From assembly GCA_013399875.1 (NCBI GenBank), contig VXAZ01001749.1:1273429-1337428 (forward strand): a stretch of DNA of 64,000 nt. Direction: 5' to 3'. The stretch comes from Gymnorhina tibicen (lineage: Eukaryota > Chordata > Aves > Passeriformes > Artamidae). Each line of letters opens with the position of its first letter. Within the stretch, counting starts at the first letter, position 1. The position numbers were made by a program, and so were the translations under genes. The notes under the pieces were generated by a model. It was not told the origin of the DNA. It saw only the letters and a program-made list of their open reading frames with translations, and made no database searches. This document shows positions 12,723 to 25,800 of the stretch, piece after piece.

Positions 12723-13595
12723 GCCAGTTCATTGATGTCTGTGGAGCATTGTCAATATGAGGAATGAAAGAAAAAAGATAAACCCAAGGGTGTCCCCAGT
12801 TCACTAAACACCTGTGAACATTCCTAGAGCTTGCAAACTCAGAACATTATTGCAGTCCTAGTCAGCAATGGCTGTTTTTCATAAAACAAACAAAATACAG
12901 GCTTGCATTGATATCTGCAACCATAGATGTTTTCAAAAATAAGATTTGAATGCCCACTTGAGAACTTCCAGGGCTTTGCACATGAGAAAACCTAAAATAA
13001 CCTCCTCCCTCTACAAATACCAATGCAAAAGTAAGCCAGCTAAGTATGTATCTGTAATATTAATTGTAATATCAAAGTTTAGCAAAACCCCATTCATTCA
13101 AATCATTTATCAGCTACTGAATTGGCATCTGTTTGATTCCAATGCATCAGAAGCTGAATTTTAGTACCTCATTACAATAATCTAAAATAAATTTCATAGC
13201 TGAAAAAGAAAGTAATTCCTCAGTTGCACAGATTATCCAAAAAAGATTTTCTGGTGTTTGTTGTGTAGGTCATGGATGAAATGGAAACACAAATTTAAAC
13301 TGAATCCAACTTCTGAGTGCATGTTTAATATAGTCATTGCTGTGAATCAGTGTTGTATAATTGTAAGCTCCTTCTATTTGTAAAGTACATTAAATGAATA
13401 CTCTCAGATTACAGACATTACACCATGCACTTTTTCAAAGGGAGTTTACATCCAGCAAAAAGGACTCGTGAGCAAGTCACAGCATTATCACCTACTGAGC
13501 AAGACAACATTTGCACATAGAAAAGGCATCCTACTCCTCTGCTTTAACTACATCAGCATCACCTCCTTGTGTCACTTATTTTGGAAACAGATTCA
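12723..13595. other. Non-coding stretch, nothing recognised
   Basis: AT-rich sequence between two faint SINE remnants. I see no gene or repeat. Confidence 0.5.
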
Positions 13596-13690
13596 GAATT
13601 GGGCAGTGGTTAAGATACCATCAAATTGGCATTTCGAGCACCTGGAGCAGAAGTTAATACCTGGTTATATTTTTGCCATTTGAAAACATG
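13596..13690 (+). repeat. Possible MIR-type SINE head
   Basis: GGGCAGTGGTTAAGATACC resembles the tRNA-derived head of MIR elements ('cagtggttaag'), and a CCTGGTTATATTTTTGCCAT block follows at about the right distance for the head-to-core junction. It is short and degraded, so chance resemblance is possible. Confidence 0.35.
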
Positions 13691-16600
13691 CACACAAAGA
13701 GAAGAGCAGGTCTGTTTAATGTGTTGTTCAAGCTAAGCTTGAGAACCAACTTTTCTCTTAAGAAATACCTCACACAAAGACAAGTTTGCGACAACTAATA
13801 AAATATCCCAAACAAAAACCCCAACAACAACCATCCAAACAAAAGCACATTAAAGAAGCAGAGATTTTCCAGATCTATCATAAGGGTCAAGGCAACAGGT
13901 CTGATCTTGACAGTCCTTATAGATATAAATTATGTACGTGGACAGCCACTGAAAACACAATTTAGCTTTCAGGATCCTTCACAAATATATTCTCATCCTC
14001 AATTCAGAAGTAGCATAATTTCCCACTGGTTACCATATCCATCCTTTTCATAGACCAGAGGTTCTTGGCTAGTTTCTCAACACATGGAAGAGGTAACTCC
14101 ACACACCCTTTCCCTCCACATCAACTAAAGCCGACACTCTTCCTCACAACAGGCTGCAGCAGTGGTACTCACCCTTCCAAGCTACCTGTGGGTAACAAGT
14201 CATTATGATCAGGTATTACACAATTTCAAACTATTTGATGAACCTTTTTATTGATGTTATTTGTAGTTTGAAAAATAATTTACAAAGAAATAAGTATATG
14301 AAAGCATTATATTGAGGCAAAATAGAGCTTAAAGCCTGGCAATAACTCAGAACCCTTTGCACATCCATCACATCTGTCATGCCAAAGATGAGTAAAAGCA
14401 GAGATCATGGGATAAGCAAAGATGAGACGAGAGAACAAAGATGAGACGAGAGAAAATGTCCATACTGAGGGAGAGGAGGGAAGGGGAACTGGATTAAACT
14501 ACTTCATTTTTTCCATAGAAATTGTTAACAAAGTTCTGCAGGCTAAAGCAAAAGCTGCTCCTTAGTAACTGCACTCTACACAAGACATTGCCAACAGTTC
14601 AAATTTCTTGATTTTTTTTAATATAAAAACTTTACTATTACCATAAATAACTCCAAGATTGCTAAAGCACCACCTTACTCTTCTGCTAAAGATATTTTGC
14701 ACAAACATTGAACAAAGGGATTATGCAGATCCTACAGTTCACATAACCAACACAATGAACTAAGAAAACATGGACATGAGAAGTGGTAGCTATTTTAAGT
14801 CTCTGGCCTGACCTAGCTCCTTGAAGCCAAGAGGAGATCAGGAAATGCACTCAGAACCTCTCCTGAAAGAGTTCTTAAGGACCTTCCCTAAAGGGTTTGA
14901 AGAGCCTGTCACTAAGAGGACAAGGTCCAGTCCATTCCAGAACTGAAGGAAACCAAAGCCACTCTCAGAACAGGTAAAGCTCTTCAGACACAAGTGCAGA
15001 AGCAGAAAGTCTAAAACTGGAACATGGTGGATTTGCTGTCTATAAAAATCACCAAGTAATTTAGGGGGTTTTTATATGTTAATATATTTTTCAACCATTC
15101 TCTTTGTTCAACATGCCTACTGTATCTTGTGTGGGAATAGCACACCAGGTAAAAGTGCTTGTAATACAATGCCAGATACTTTTAATTCTTGCCAGCCTGG
15201 TTCTCCATTAAACTTCATCTAGATCTTATGCATCAGAAACTGCAAATAAACTGAGTGTTCACAAAAATCTGATAATCACTTCTTTGAAGATGTTTCATGT
15301 CACGTAAGCTTAAACCAATGTTTAATTGGCTTTTCTGAGAAGGAAAAATCTGAACCCTGTGCAAGACATACAGTGATGTGATTGGAAAGAAGAATGTAAA
15401 GGTCAACAAAATAACTAAGACAAATTCAACAAAGTAATTGCCATTTTGCATCAAGATCTGCAAAAATGAGAATTAGACAATAAAAAGAACCAATACATGA
15501 TATCTTTAGGTGAGATTAATCTTACCTGAATCTTACGACATTTTGTGCATTAATTCATAGCAAGAACTTTGGAAGCCTGTATGTCCCAGTTCTCCCAGAT
15601 TATTCTGACATCTAGAACATTCTATCCTATACAATATCCCTAAATACACAACTGGCTAAGCCATGTGTCTGAATTTCTGCACTCTAAAATGCAACATGTT
15701 CAAATCACTTGAAAAAAATACATGCCTGATAATTCTTTAAAACTAACCCATTTGCCATGCACTCCTAAAACAAGCACACAACCTTCAAAAAAGGAAAGCC
15801 AGCTTTCAAAATTCAAGTTGGTAAGAAGGAAATATGCTATTATTAAGATGAGACAAAAAGGTCTTACCCATTTGGCAGGGAGCTATCTGGTCCCCCAAAA
15901 CAGTGACAGATGGTCTGTGCAATGTTATGCCATCCCAGCCACGTCCTGCACTCTGATGTCAAGATCCCCAGCCACCCTCATCACCTCTCCTGGCGGTTCT
16001 GCCACTGCACTGTAATCTCACCTGACCAGCTCATCACACTTTGTTCTGCAGTGTGGACAGGTACTGCAAGGCCAACACTGCTGCCTTCATTTTCTGTTTC
16101 CCTGCTTTTATTAGCATCTCTCTCAGTCCAAATGTTTCCAAGATAATTATTACATCATGCTTTTCAAGCAGATATTTAAGCACCTACACAAATGGGATTT
16201 GCACAAATGATTTTACAGGTTATGGCTGGGATGCTCAAATCACCCCAACAGTCACAGCTGAAGTGTCCTTGGAGGTTAAAGTAGTTGCTCTCCCTTTTCC
16301 TTGAAACATAACAGCAAAGGGTTTTGGTAATCCTCCAGCTCTTGAAGATTCTGTCAGAGACAAGATCTTGAGCTCCAGAAACTTGAAGCAAATGCAAAAT
16401 TATCCTAAGATGTTTTCATAATTTCCCATAAATTCCAGTAACTTTTCACATAAGCCATAATCTACATTAGGCATCTGTGTATTAGTACAGGAATAAGACA
16501 TACAGGTTTGGCACAGCCAAGCTAAGATCGAAATAGCAGGTATTTCACACTAGGGAGAAGAACTTCAAAAATCTTTCAAAAAAAAAACCAACTTTTTCCA

Positions 16601-19600
16601 CCTTTGTAGAAAACATTGTGAGAAAGCTTTTACACATATTCTCAAAATTAACCAAATTAGACCAACATTGAGTATTTCTAATATTTATTAACCTTTATGT
16701 CCAAAGTCTTTTCTCTCAGCTACCCTCTTTTATCTTAAAGGTTTTTCTTGAGTTCATAAAGCTGTGATACTTTCTAAGCAATACTAGGCTTAGTAGTCTA
16801 GCTTAAAAAAGAACAGAGATAATTGATGTGCAAAAGGTTGGTTTTGACCAGAATTGAAAATCATATAATCTGTATATACATAAGATAAGGTCTGCACTGG
16901 CCCAGCTACCTCAGTCATGAGAAATAAGGTGCAATCACTGATCAAACTTCTGAGCAGAGAAAATTTTTATGAGGAAATTTCTCTTTTCACAAACACACTC
17001 TACATGTGATGGATAAACTGTAGCAGCAACAGTACAGTCCCTGGTTACATTTATCCTAAGGATGATACTACAGCAAACTTTCCTTTATCCAGACCCACCA
17101 ACTGAGCAATTTCAGTTTTCTAAGCTGAAATACCTTAACTAGTGCCTTGATCCCACCAATAAGAGCCACAGAACAGATACATTTTACTGATATAAATGAG
17201 TGTTATAGGATAGTATTTCCTAAGGAAGAATAATTACACCAATGTGAGAACTTTCAGTGGTGCATCTGCATTCAGAAGAAGCAAAGAAAGCATTTTCCTA
17301 ATATCAATATGCTGTCATAAGAAAAGCAGAAGTAGTAAAAATGTGCATTTCAGTCCAGTGGAAGTAATGTCTCCATTTAACAAGATGCTTAAAGTTTCTC
17401 AAGGGAGTTGTTTATTTGTAACACAAAGCACTACACTTCATGTTTCTATTATGTCATGTGTCATTTGTCTTTCTCTAAGAAATCTGTGTTGTCAATATCT
17501 ATTTTACTGTTCAGTAAATTTTCATTACACATGCCATTATGTCTACATTCTGTTATCTCCCTGGTATACTTGCCACTTTTCATATTTTTCTAACAGTGAT
17601 ATGCATTTAAATTCACCTAAGGAAAAAAAAAATCTTGTAAGTGGTCACTGTGCCTAGGCAGTCTTTTCACCTAAAATTAGCATTTCTCTTATTCAAGGAT
17701 AAATAAATTATTTGCAAAACAAATTATATCTAAATCAGACTTACCATTTAGTTTCTTTGGGAAAGGACTCATAGGTTTGTTTGTTTAATTTTAAAGGATG
17801 GTACAAGTTCTTAGCCCAGGGCCTGGCAATGCAAATCAGCCAAAAATCTTAACTTGGAATTACTTACAGACCTTCACCCAAAGCACTGAAATCGATTTAC
17901 CATATAGGATTTTAACATATCAGCAGCCATAGGCTGAGCCAAAAAGTTATTTCCATCCATTACAAAAAATGAAACCTCCAAGCCAGCAATCTTATGTGAT
18001 ACGTAAAACCACTGCATCAAAATTTAAAGGTGCATTTCTCTTAGGCCTTTAAAACCACTGAGCTCTGAGGTTTGGACAGCTGCTCCTGCACACATCTCAC
18101 ATTGTTTCAGATGGCAGAAACAGTTTGAATTTCTTTAAACATTGGTCTGCTTTTCAAATCCCTATGGTGACCTTGTTCAAGCTGATGCTGCAGAGTTAGA
18201 ATTGAAACCCAGCTCTGAAACCACCACATCAGCACCTCACATCTCTTCTTTGGTCCATGGAAATCTGATTTTGGGAGGAAGAGCAGCAGTGGTCTGGATC
18301 CATCTCATACATGGGAATGACATCTTTACCATCTGAAACATCGTAAGTGAGAGCTTCACAGAAACATTAGCCTAAAAAGCATTCTCCATGTTCCTTTGGG
18401 AAGATAAAGAGAACCATCTAAGGAAAAAAAAAGGCAAGTTTCTAATTCTGCTCATTCTACTGTTCTCTAAATGATAGAGCAATATGGGACATCTGACACT
18501 GCTCTATCTAAAACAAAACAGCATAAAAATCGTCTTTAACATATTTTTCAATACTATTCAAAAGGTACCTGTCTCACAAAAGCTGAAGAGAACCATGCTA
18601 AAATGGTTTGTTAGCATAAAATTCTAAGCTAATTACTAATATTTTAAAGCCTTTTGAAGCACCCCTTCACCATTCTTTTTTCAAACACCACCACGCCCAA
18701 ATGATAAAATTCATCAAATTCTTACTGATAGTCTCTTGAGGGGAAACTGTTTTTAAAATAAATATATATGGAAAAAAAAATATATATATCTCCATTTTAT
18801 AAACACTGTAGGTCCATCACTCCTGCCTGTGACATTCCTGATTTCCATGTTACTATTATGTCAAAGCGAAGAGAATTTCATTCAGAGATATTCTGATGAA
18901 GACACAGGCATTTAAAAAGACAAGAATAAATCATTTCTACCATTTTGAAGATTGTTTCAGATCAGTACACATTTATAAGTGAGATTTCAGGATATTATTT
19001 ATATTCATATAAAGTTTGTCAAGGCTTTTGTCTTGCTTGATAAATACTTACTGTCTATAAACCAGATGCCTGTAAGAGCTGTATTTACTTACATTTTCTC
19101 ATCCTGCCTGCAAGCCTGCTTAAGTATAGTACTTAAAAAACCACATATTTTGCTCCTGTTGAAAAAAGTAGTAGCATTAACCTGCCCCCATCTTCATAAT
19201 TGTATACAAAACAAGCCATGCAGAACCATAGAGAGGAAAGGAACTGTTCCTCCAGGAAATGCTTTAATGAAATAGAGTAAGGCATAAACATCTCAGTATG
19301 CCTTGTGTGGAACATGGAAAGTCACACGAGGAAAAAGTACAAGGAACTTGTTATGTGTCCTGTCAGAAAATGGCTGCTACATAAAAGCAAAACTTATTGC
19401 CTGAAGGGAATCCTGAATTTTCTTTGCTGTTTTTGTTTTCCATCTTGCTTTCCTGCTAGAGTTACAACCTTCCAGCAAGGCAGAGTGTCAAGAAGCTTCA
19501 GTGTACAGAGGAAGATCGTTTGACAACAAACAATGTATCCAGACTGTCAGATGGAGTAGGTAGGTTGGAGAGAATTAACTGGGAGAACGTATCTGTCCAC

Positions 19601-20580
19601 ATAATTGTAAAATTGCACTTAGAGGCAAGTAAATGCTTCTCTCCAATTTAAAACATCTATTCCATTCTAACTACTCCTTGCTCTTCAGGTGCCTGCTTCA
19701 GATGAAGAAAGACACTAAGAATCACAGAAACACTCTCACTTAAATAGAAGACAGATGCATGTTTGTTTTAAATGATTCACAAGCACTTGCTGTGCAACAG
19801 TGCTGCCTCTCCTGCCAGTTATCACTGGAAATTTATTTTAGCAGATATTTCAAGTTAGCCAATATAAGTAATGTAATGTTTGTAATGAGATAACAAGAAC
19901 CATGGGTGAGGCAGCTGCACTGGTATCAGGGCAACAGCAAAGGAGGTTAAAGCTTTTATCACACAGTGGAAGATTAGGAAGGTCTAAAGTACTTTGGTGT
20001 GGTCACAAGAGAGACAGCAGAGTTTCTATCAGATCTTTTCCTGAATAGCACTGGTGCAACAGGACTAACTCTAGCTGAAAGAAAAAGAAGTCAATGAAAG
20101 GAATATGCTTGAAACTACTTGACTGCAAGTCAAATATGATCAAAGTATGATAGAAACAAGAGAATGGCAGTTTTGTACAGGAAAAAAAAAATCTGTATTT
20201 GATATAGTTCAGGCTTCCTTTTGTGTCAGCACTTTAAACAGCGCAGCAAAGGTTGAGACAATTCTGTTAACATTACTGGGAAAGTCACTAAAACTATATG
20301 AGGTTTTAAATACAGCTTATATTTAACTAATAGCCTGAACTGCAAACCTACAGCCAAGATGTTTTGCATTATATCCCAATTTTCAGTGTATTTGGCCAAG
20401 GCAGAAATGAAGCAAACTAATCGAAAAGTCATTCTTCATGTGAGAGAAGAAAAATTGCACCAGCAATTCCCAATCTTGCCAAGTTTCTAACTCCAAATTC
20501 AGAATATTCCTCATTTACTATCAATGCAATTAAAGTGCAGCTATTAAGACCTCATGAACTTTATTCTTTTCATAAATACT
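13691..20580. other. Long AT-rich non-coding stretch
   Basis: Nearly 7 kb without a recognisable gene. It holds a perfect 19-bp tandem duplication at 14417-14454 (listed separately) and an AT-rich imperfect palindrome near 18762-18790. Frames of up to 137 codons (17244-17657 plus) are low in complexity, rich in Cys/Ser/Phe and without motifs. A less AT-rich patch near 15905-16075 gives overlapping frames but no family I recognise. Confidence 0.55.
14417..14454. repeat. Perfect 19-bp tandem duplication
   Basis: The unit CAAAGATGAGACGAGAGAA occurs twice back to back (14417-14435 and 14436-14454) without a mismatch. Perfect identity suggests a recent replication-slippage event. No gene or motif is associated with it. 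Confidence 0.9.
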
Positions 20581-20659
20581 TGTCTTGGGGTGATTTTATG
20601 CTGTTCTATCCCCTATCACTGCTTAGTGCCCAGACATGATTCCTGAGCCTTTCTATGCC

Positions 20660-20666
20660 TTTAAAA
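20660..20666 (+). promoter_or_regulatory. TATA-like box of the solo LTR
   Basis: TTTAAAA stands about 80 bp inside the LTR and about 420 bp before its AATAAA signal. That position suits an LTR promoter, but activity cannot be read from sequence. Confidence 0.45.
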
Positions 20667-21084
20667 CTGGATGCAAGAGACAAAAAAAAAAAAACTGAGC
20701 GAACTTTTCAGAACAGGTTGTGCTTCAAGGACACTGAGATTAGCGTCTTCTGCGGGGAGCAGAGGAAGCATCGCTTCTTACTTTTTCAGTCAGCTTTTCG
20801 ACTCTGCTTCTTCGGAGAGAGACGGAGAGTTGAGGGGGTTTTTTTCTGGGACTTCGGTTTTTTCCTTCTTCTCTTCTGGACTTGTTCGGAACACCAGAAC
20901 ATCAGAACCCCACCGGGGGACCTTCCACCAGCCTGGAGGGGGGGCCCCCCACACCGACCCAGCTCCGAGGAGGAGGAGAGAGGCCACACCCACAGAAGGA
21001 CTCTAAAATCTTTCAGGTTTTCTCTCCAGAGCGAGAGATTTTATTATTTAGCATTATTATTATTATTTTCCTGTGTGTTTGTTA

Positions 21085-21090
21085 AATAAA
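21085..21090 (+). promoter_or_regulatory. AATAAA polyadenylation signal of the solo LTR
   Basis: AATAAA is followed by a T-rich stretch (GTTTTTATTTTCTCC), as in the R region of an LTR. It could end transcripts that read into it on the plus strand. Confidence 0.55.
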
Positions 21091-22862
21091 TAGTTTTTAT
21101 TTTCTCCTTCACTTTCCTCCGAGGAAAATTTGTTTTTTCCCGAACCCTGTTGGGGGGAGGGGTGGGTTGTAACCTGCCTTCCCTTGAGGAGACGTTCCTT
21201 TGGACGTTTCCCTGAATTTGGCCTAAACCACCACAATACTTAAGTTTTTTGGTATGTTATAGGGTAACCTATATTACCACAATTGTTATAAATGCAGGTA
21301 GCTGCTGAAAATATTCTTCAAGACAAAATTATTGTTCAAGTGTTCACAGAACAGTCATCAAAACAATTATTTATTCTCATGATCAGAGAGAAAATAGTAA
21401 TAAGTAACTAGAGTACCCAGCAGACCAAAATTACTGAATTGTGTTATCAGATATGTGCAATTAACTATTGCAGCCTTCTGAGTAGACCATCTTTTCTACT
21501 TAACTTTACTTGTACTCACTGTAGTGGAAATTATGGCTCCCACTCCTGCTGAATTATGGACGTGGTCCAGATAGTCTGAGAACAGTTTCATAAAGCTGGA
21601 TGCCAGCTCAAAGCACGAGAAACAAAAGGTACAAGTAGTGAATATACAGCATGCTCAGTACAACATTTCTGTACGTGCACCAACAGCCAGAGCACCTGTC
21701 CCTGGGAACAAGCCCCAGCAATGCCAGCCTGTTCCTTGGGATTTACCAGGACCTTTCCCACACATTGCATTCATAGTACATTTTCTCCAGCACAGTGTGC
21801 AGTGTAGGACTTCAGCCTGTTCTTCTTTCTTCTGAACATTTAATCTGACGTTTTGTGCTTTTCTGTTGATATAATAGAGAGCCTAAGTACGAGAAACACG
21901 GGTATTTCTATTCAGTATAATTAATCAAAATTTAGAGGGGGTATATAAAAACTAAATAGAAAAGCAGTGCTGGAAAATACAGTAAAGATACTGCACCTAA
22001 AAACCCTAACTAATAATTGGGTAAAATTGACACAACAATCAAATGGAGATACTTTCCACAAACAAAAAGACAGATACATTAAATCTCAAAATGCTAAGTA
22101 AGATATAGTATCTCAATAAAATGCAGGCAGATAAAACACCATAAAGTAAACCCCCACTGTCTTTCAACACTAAAAAAAGGAAGTCAGAGTAACAGTCAAA
22201 TCCCAGTAACAGATGAACCTTCAATCAAGAAATAAAGCACAGTTTTAGTGGCTTTTCCTCTTTGAGGATATTCCTGAGCAATACCTGCTTACTAGCTCAA
22301 AGTAAAATCTGTAAGGTAAGAACTCCCCCAGTAGCTACATGAATGGGATACTGCAGCCACCAAAACATTTTCTCTTAACCACAAACAGATTATAATTTAC
22401 AGTGCAAGAGATTAAAAACCATTTTAATACTTCTCAGTGCCATTCTGCCCTTACAGTGCTGTAATTACGACTGGTCAAGTAGATCTTCAATTTGCACACC
22501 TCAAATACTGATTATCTGTATTCTGCAGACATATAAAAATACATATATCAAAGCTGCTGGCTTCCACAGAATGTTAACCAGAGCCCATTGTTCTTATATT
22601 CTTTTTAGAGTTGAATCCCAGTGCATTAGGTCTATAAACTGGTCCACTTAGTCATTTTCTTACAAGCTATTCATGTAAAAACTATAATGTTCTGTTCTCC
22701 CCAGAAGCTTATAATACATCACATGGATAATTGCATTTGAAAAGATTAAGCATGAAATACAAGAAACACCAATAAAAGTCAAAGTACACCTGAGTCATCA
22801 CAGGAGAAATACCATTATTTCTTAAAGAGCAGGTAACATGGGGGGATGGGGGGAACCAGTGG

Positions 22863-22892
22863 AAAAAAAAAAAAAACAAAAACCAAAAAAAC
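22863..22892. repeat. A-rich low-complexity tract
   Basis: A run of 14 A is followed by CAAAA/CCAAAA units. No coding or SINE body adjoins it. Confidence 0.85.
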
Positions 22893-25800
22893 CAATTCAA
22901 GTTTCAAAAAGCAGATTCCTGTAAGCACTGAGCAAGCATATTAGCTTTCAAATTATACATACCGACCTGAGACACAAAGAGCATGCCATGAAATATTAAA
23001 CACAAACCACAGTAGAATTAGCCTCATATACACCCAACAGGGCGTAAGTCTTCACTAAAGTCTCCTACAACATGCAAAACACTCCCACAAATAATGTATT
23101 GAGAGAAGACTTTCCCCAGTTTCTGCTCTCCTGAAGCTAGAAAGTCTTCCCTAAAAATTACAGTAAGTTCAAGTCTGGCTCTCTAAATAGTGACAAACAC
23201 TAAACCTGTTCAATCAAATGCAGTGTAACAGGACACATTTTCCAAAGCTGTTACTGACATTTGTATATGCAATTGTTTCTTATGAGCCACTGTATTTTGA
23301 AGAAACTGCCTCTTTTCCAGTCATGTTAACCATTACCTGTTCTGACACCCATTTAACTGGCAAGGATTCAACCACTCACTAAATAATTCCATTTACTATG
23401 TATTAATAGTTTAAACAGTTTTTGCTGTCTCCTATCTGAGCACCTTCAGGATAACTTCCACTGTTTTTCCCATTTACACTTGATTTAGAAAAAGTCATAA
23501 CAAAACACAGTGCCACTTTTGAAACTAATAACAAAGTGTCATTTGAAATGGTTCATTAAACTTGCAAAACATGCATTGCATCCTCCCTATTGAGCCAGTA
23601 TCTATATTAAAGGCAGTAAATCCAATTTAAAATAACTTTTAATCAAATTCAAGTGTTGAATAAGTGTAATAAGTGTTAATATGGCAACTGACAGTATTCA
23701 CAAAATACAGAGGGCAAGGTGTACATTTGGCTGTCAGACTAGTTCAACTAATTAATGAGATTTAAAATTAATTTTGGTATAGCAACATGCAATTTTTCCA
23801 ACTATTACACTGATTCATTTAGTGGAAAATATTGCAGGCAAACATTTCCCAAGTCCAATTCAGTAGTCATTGTTATCAAAGGAGACACTCAGACTCAATC
23901 TTGGCTTCTTTGGAAGGATCCAGAAATCCAACTTGTTGTAGTGGTTTTAGGGTGGTTTAGACACTTGTCTGTGTAATAACCCTTAGGTGCCAGCCCCTAC
24001 AGAAGGCAGAAACACCCTGATTGATATATGAGAGACCAGGGTTCCACCTCTTTGGAAGCAGACAAGAAGCGATTTGTTTCAAGTATACTCAACTTGCCAA
24101 AACCAGAGGGGTTTGCATCCATCTGACCTGTGCTTGGTGACCTCCCCAAGCCCCTGGGCAGCCACAGCTCTGTCTTAACCCCCTGTGTTCTACCAGTACT
24201 GAGTTACAAATATCTTTCTTCAGAACACAGATACTGCTAAATGGGATTGTGGTAACTGGCTGTACCTCAGCACTCCCCTCTGTCTTTTTCAGTGTCGCAC
24301 ACTGCAATGAGCTCCAGCTTCTCACTTTCGCAAAGCTGAGGGCCAGGATTTGAAGATGAGGCAAAGACATCACCAACTGAGGTAATGGTGCTTTTCAAGG
24401 GTCACTGCTCTGCTGCCTATCTAAGCCTTCCTTGTAAGACTTATCTCCCAGGAAACCCAAACGCATGAGCAGTCTACATTGAAACAGCAAAAGTGCAAAA
24501 ATCCTCTGTTTATTGAATTTGTTTCCCTACTATTTACCACGTAAAGACTTTGTTCAGTAAGAATGCACAGACTAAACTAAGCAATGAGATGAAGTTAAGG
24601 ACTTCAGGCCCTTTCAAAAAAGTTATGTTTATTTTCGGGATACCTTAATTCCTGTTCCAAAAAAGAAAAAGAATGCCCGTTCTTCAGCACACAGCACAGT
24701 TCAATTCCTTTCAGCTCTGTCAGAATTACTCCTGTTTGCTTTTATTATTCTCCAAATTATTACAAAAACATCACTCCAGGATCTAGCAACTGGCACTACA
24801 GTATTTCAGCTTCCACTCTTGCTTTGTAGCTGAGCACGTTCCATAATCAATTCAACAGCAGTAGTCAAGCCACTAATGCAAAAATGCAACTTCTCTTTTT
24901 CCTGTTAAAGACATGAACCCCTACTTCTTCAATATTTACAGAAGCTGCACAAGTCATTCTTATCCCTTTTATGGAGCTTTTAAACTTAACTGCATTAACT
25001 AATTAATTTGCCATTAACTAATTTATCTACTGACCAAAAATAGAGAAACTGACATTGGGAAATGATTCGTTTGGAGGTTAAATTAATTAAAAACAGTACA
25101 GTAGTGACGGAATTTAATCTCATACTTCTCATGAGAACATGGAATCACTCACAGCTGCAGCAGTTTGCGATAAATCCATGGAGAAATTCCATGATGGGAG
25201 TGGAATTAATTTGTGTCACCCCTAAGAGTATATGTGCTCACTCAACAGTACCTGCATAAAACAATATTAAAAATACACAAATTGAGCAAACCAAATTAAC
25301 CTCTTGTTTGAGCTAGCACATGATACATGCCCTTCAATATCCAGATAGAATAATTTGCATCAATAAAATTCAGGGGATCACAAGAGTGGTCAGAATGACC
25401 AGAATATTCTTTGCAATCTGTCTTTATCTGTGTGCATGCACTTGAGTAAGGAACCCAAGAACGCACAAGGGCAGTGAAGAGCCACTGAAAAATACACCAC
25501 CAATCTCAACCCCCCCTACCCAAACCCAATCACTACATCACTCTGGAAACTACCACCAACTCACAAGTGCAGCAGAAGAGGGACCTCTGGGCCTGACTGA
25601 AGAGAGCAGCGATGAGATTCCCAAATCCAGTGGCAAAGAAACAACAGAAAGAAGCGTAAGATGGAAAGATGAGCTGCTCAAACCGCAGGGACTCAGGCTT
25701 CTGAAGCAACTTGATTTCTCCACTTCAACTCTTTTCTGGACCTTAATACAAGATACCCTGAATACATGAGCCTCCCACTAAGGCTCTAACTATCCAAGAA

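Larger units (their letters stand above)
20581..21235 (+). mobile_element. Solo LTR with intact 5-bp target duplication
   Basis: This 655-bp segment begins TGTCTTGGGGTGATTTTATG and ends CCTAAACCACCACA. It is flanked on both sides by ATACT (20576-20580 and 21236-21240), an exact target-site duplication. A TATA-like TTTAAAA is at 20660-20666 and an AATAAA signal at 21085-21090, so the LTR reads on the plus strand. An A-run of 13 (20682-20694) follows the TATA-like site. There is no internal retroviral sequence, so this is a solo LTR left by recombination between the two LTRs of a provirus. Open frames of up to 144 codons inside it (20655-21089 plus) are not genes. TG...CA ends and a 5-bp duplication fit an endogenous retrovirus; the subfamily is not assigned. 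Confidence 0.93.

Noticed and set aside
20655..21089. 144-codon plus-strand frame
   Set aside because: It lies inside the solo LTR, starts near its TATA-like box and runs through simple-sequence tracts, with competing open frames on both strands and no domain.
24090..24380. GC-richer segment with a 95-codon minus-strand frame, considered as an exon
   Set aside because: The frame has no recognisable protein similarity, and I could not find convincing splice sites that keep a frame open.
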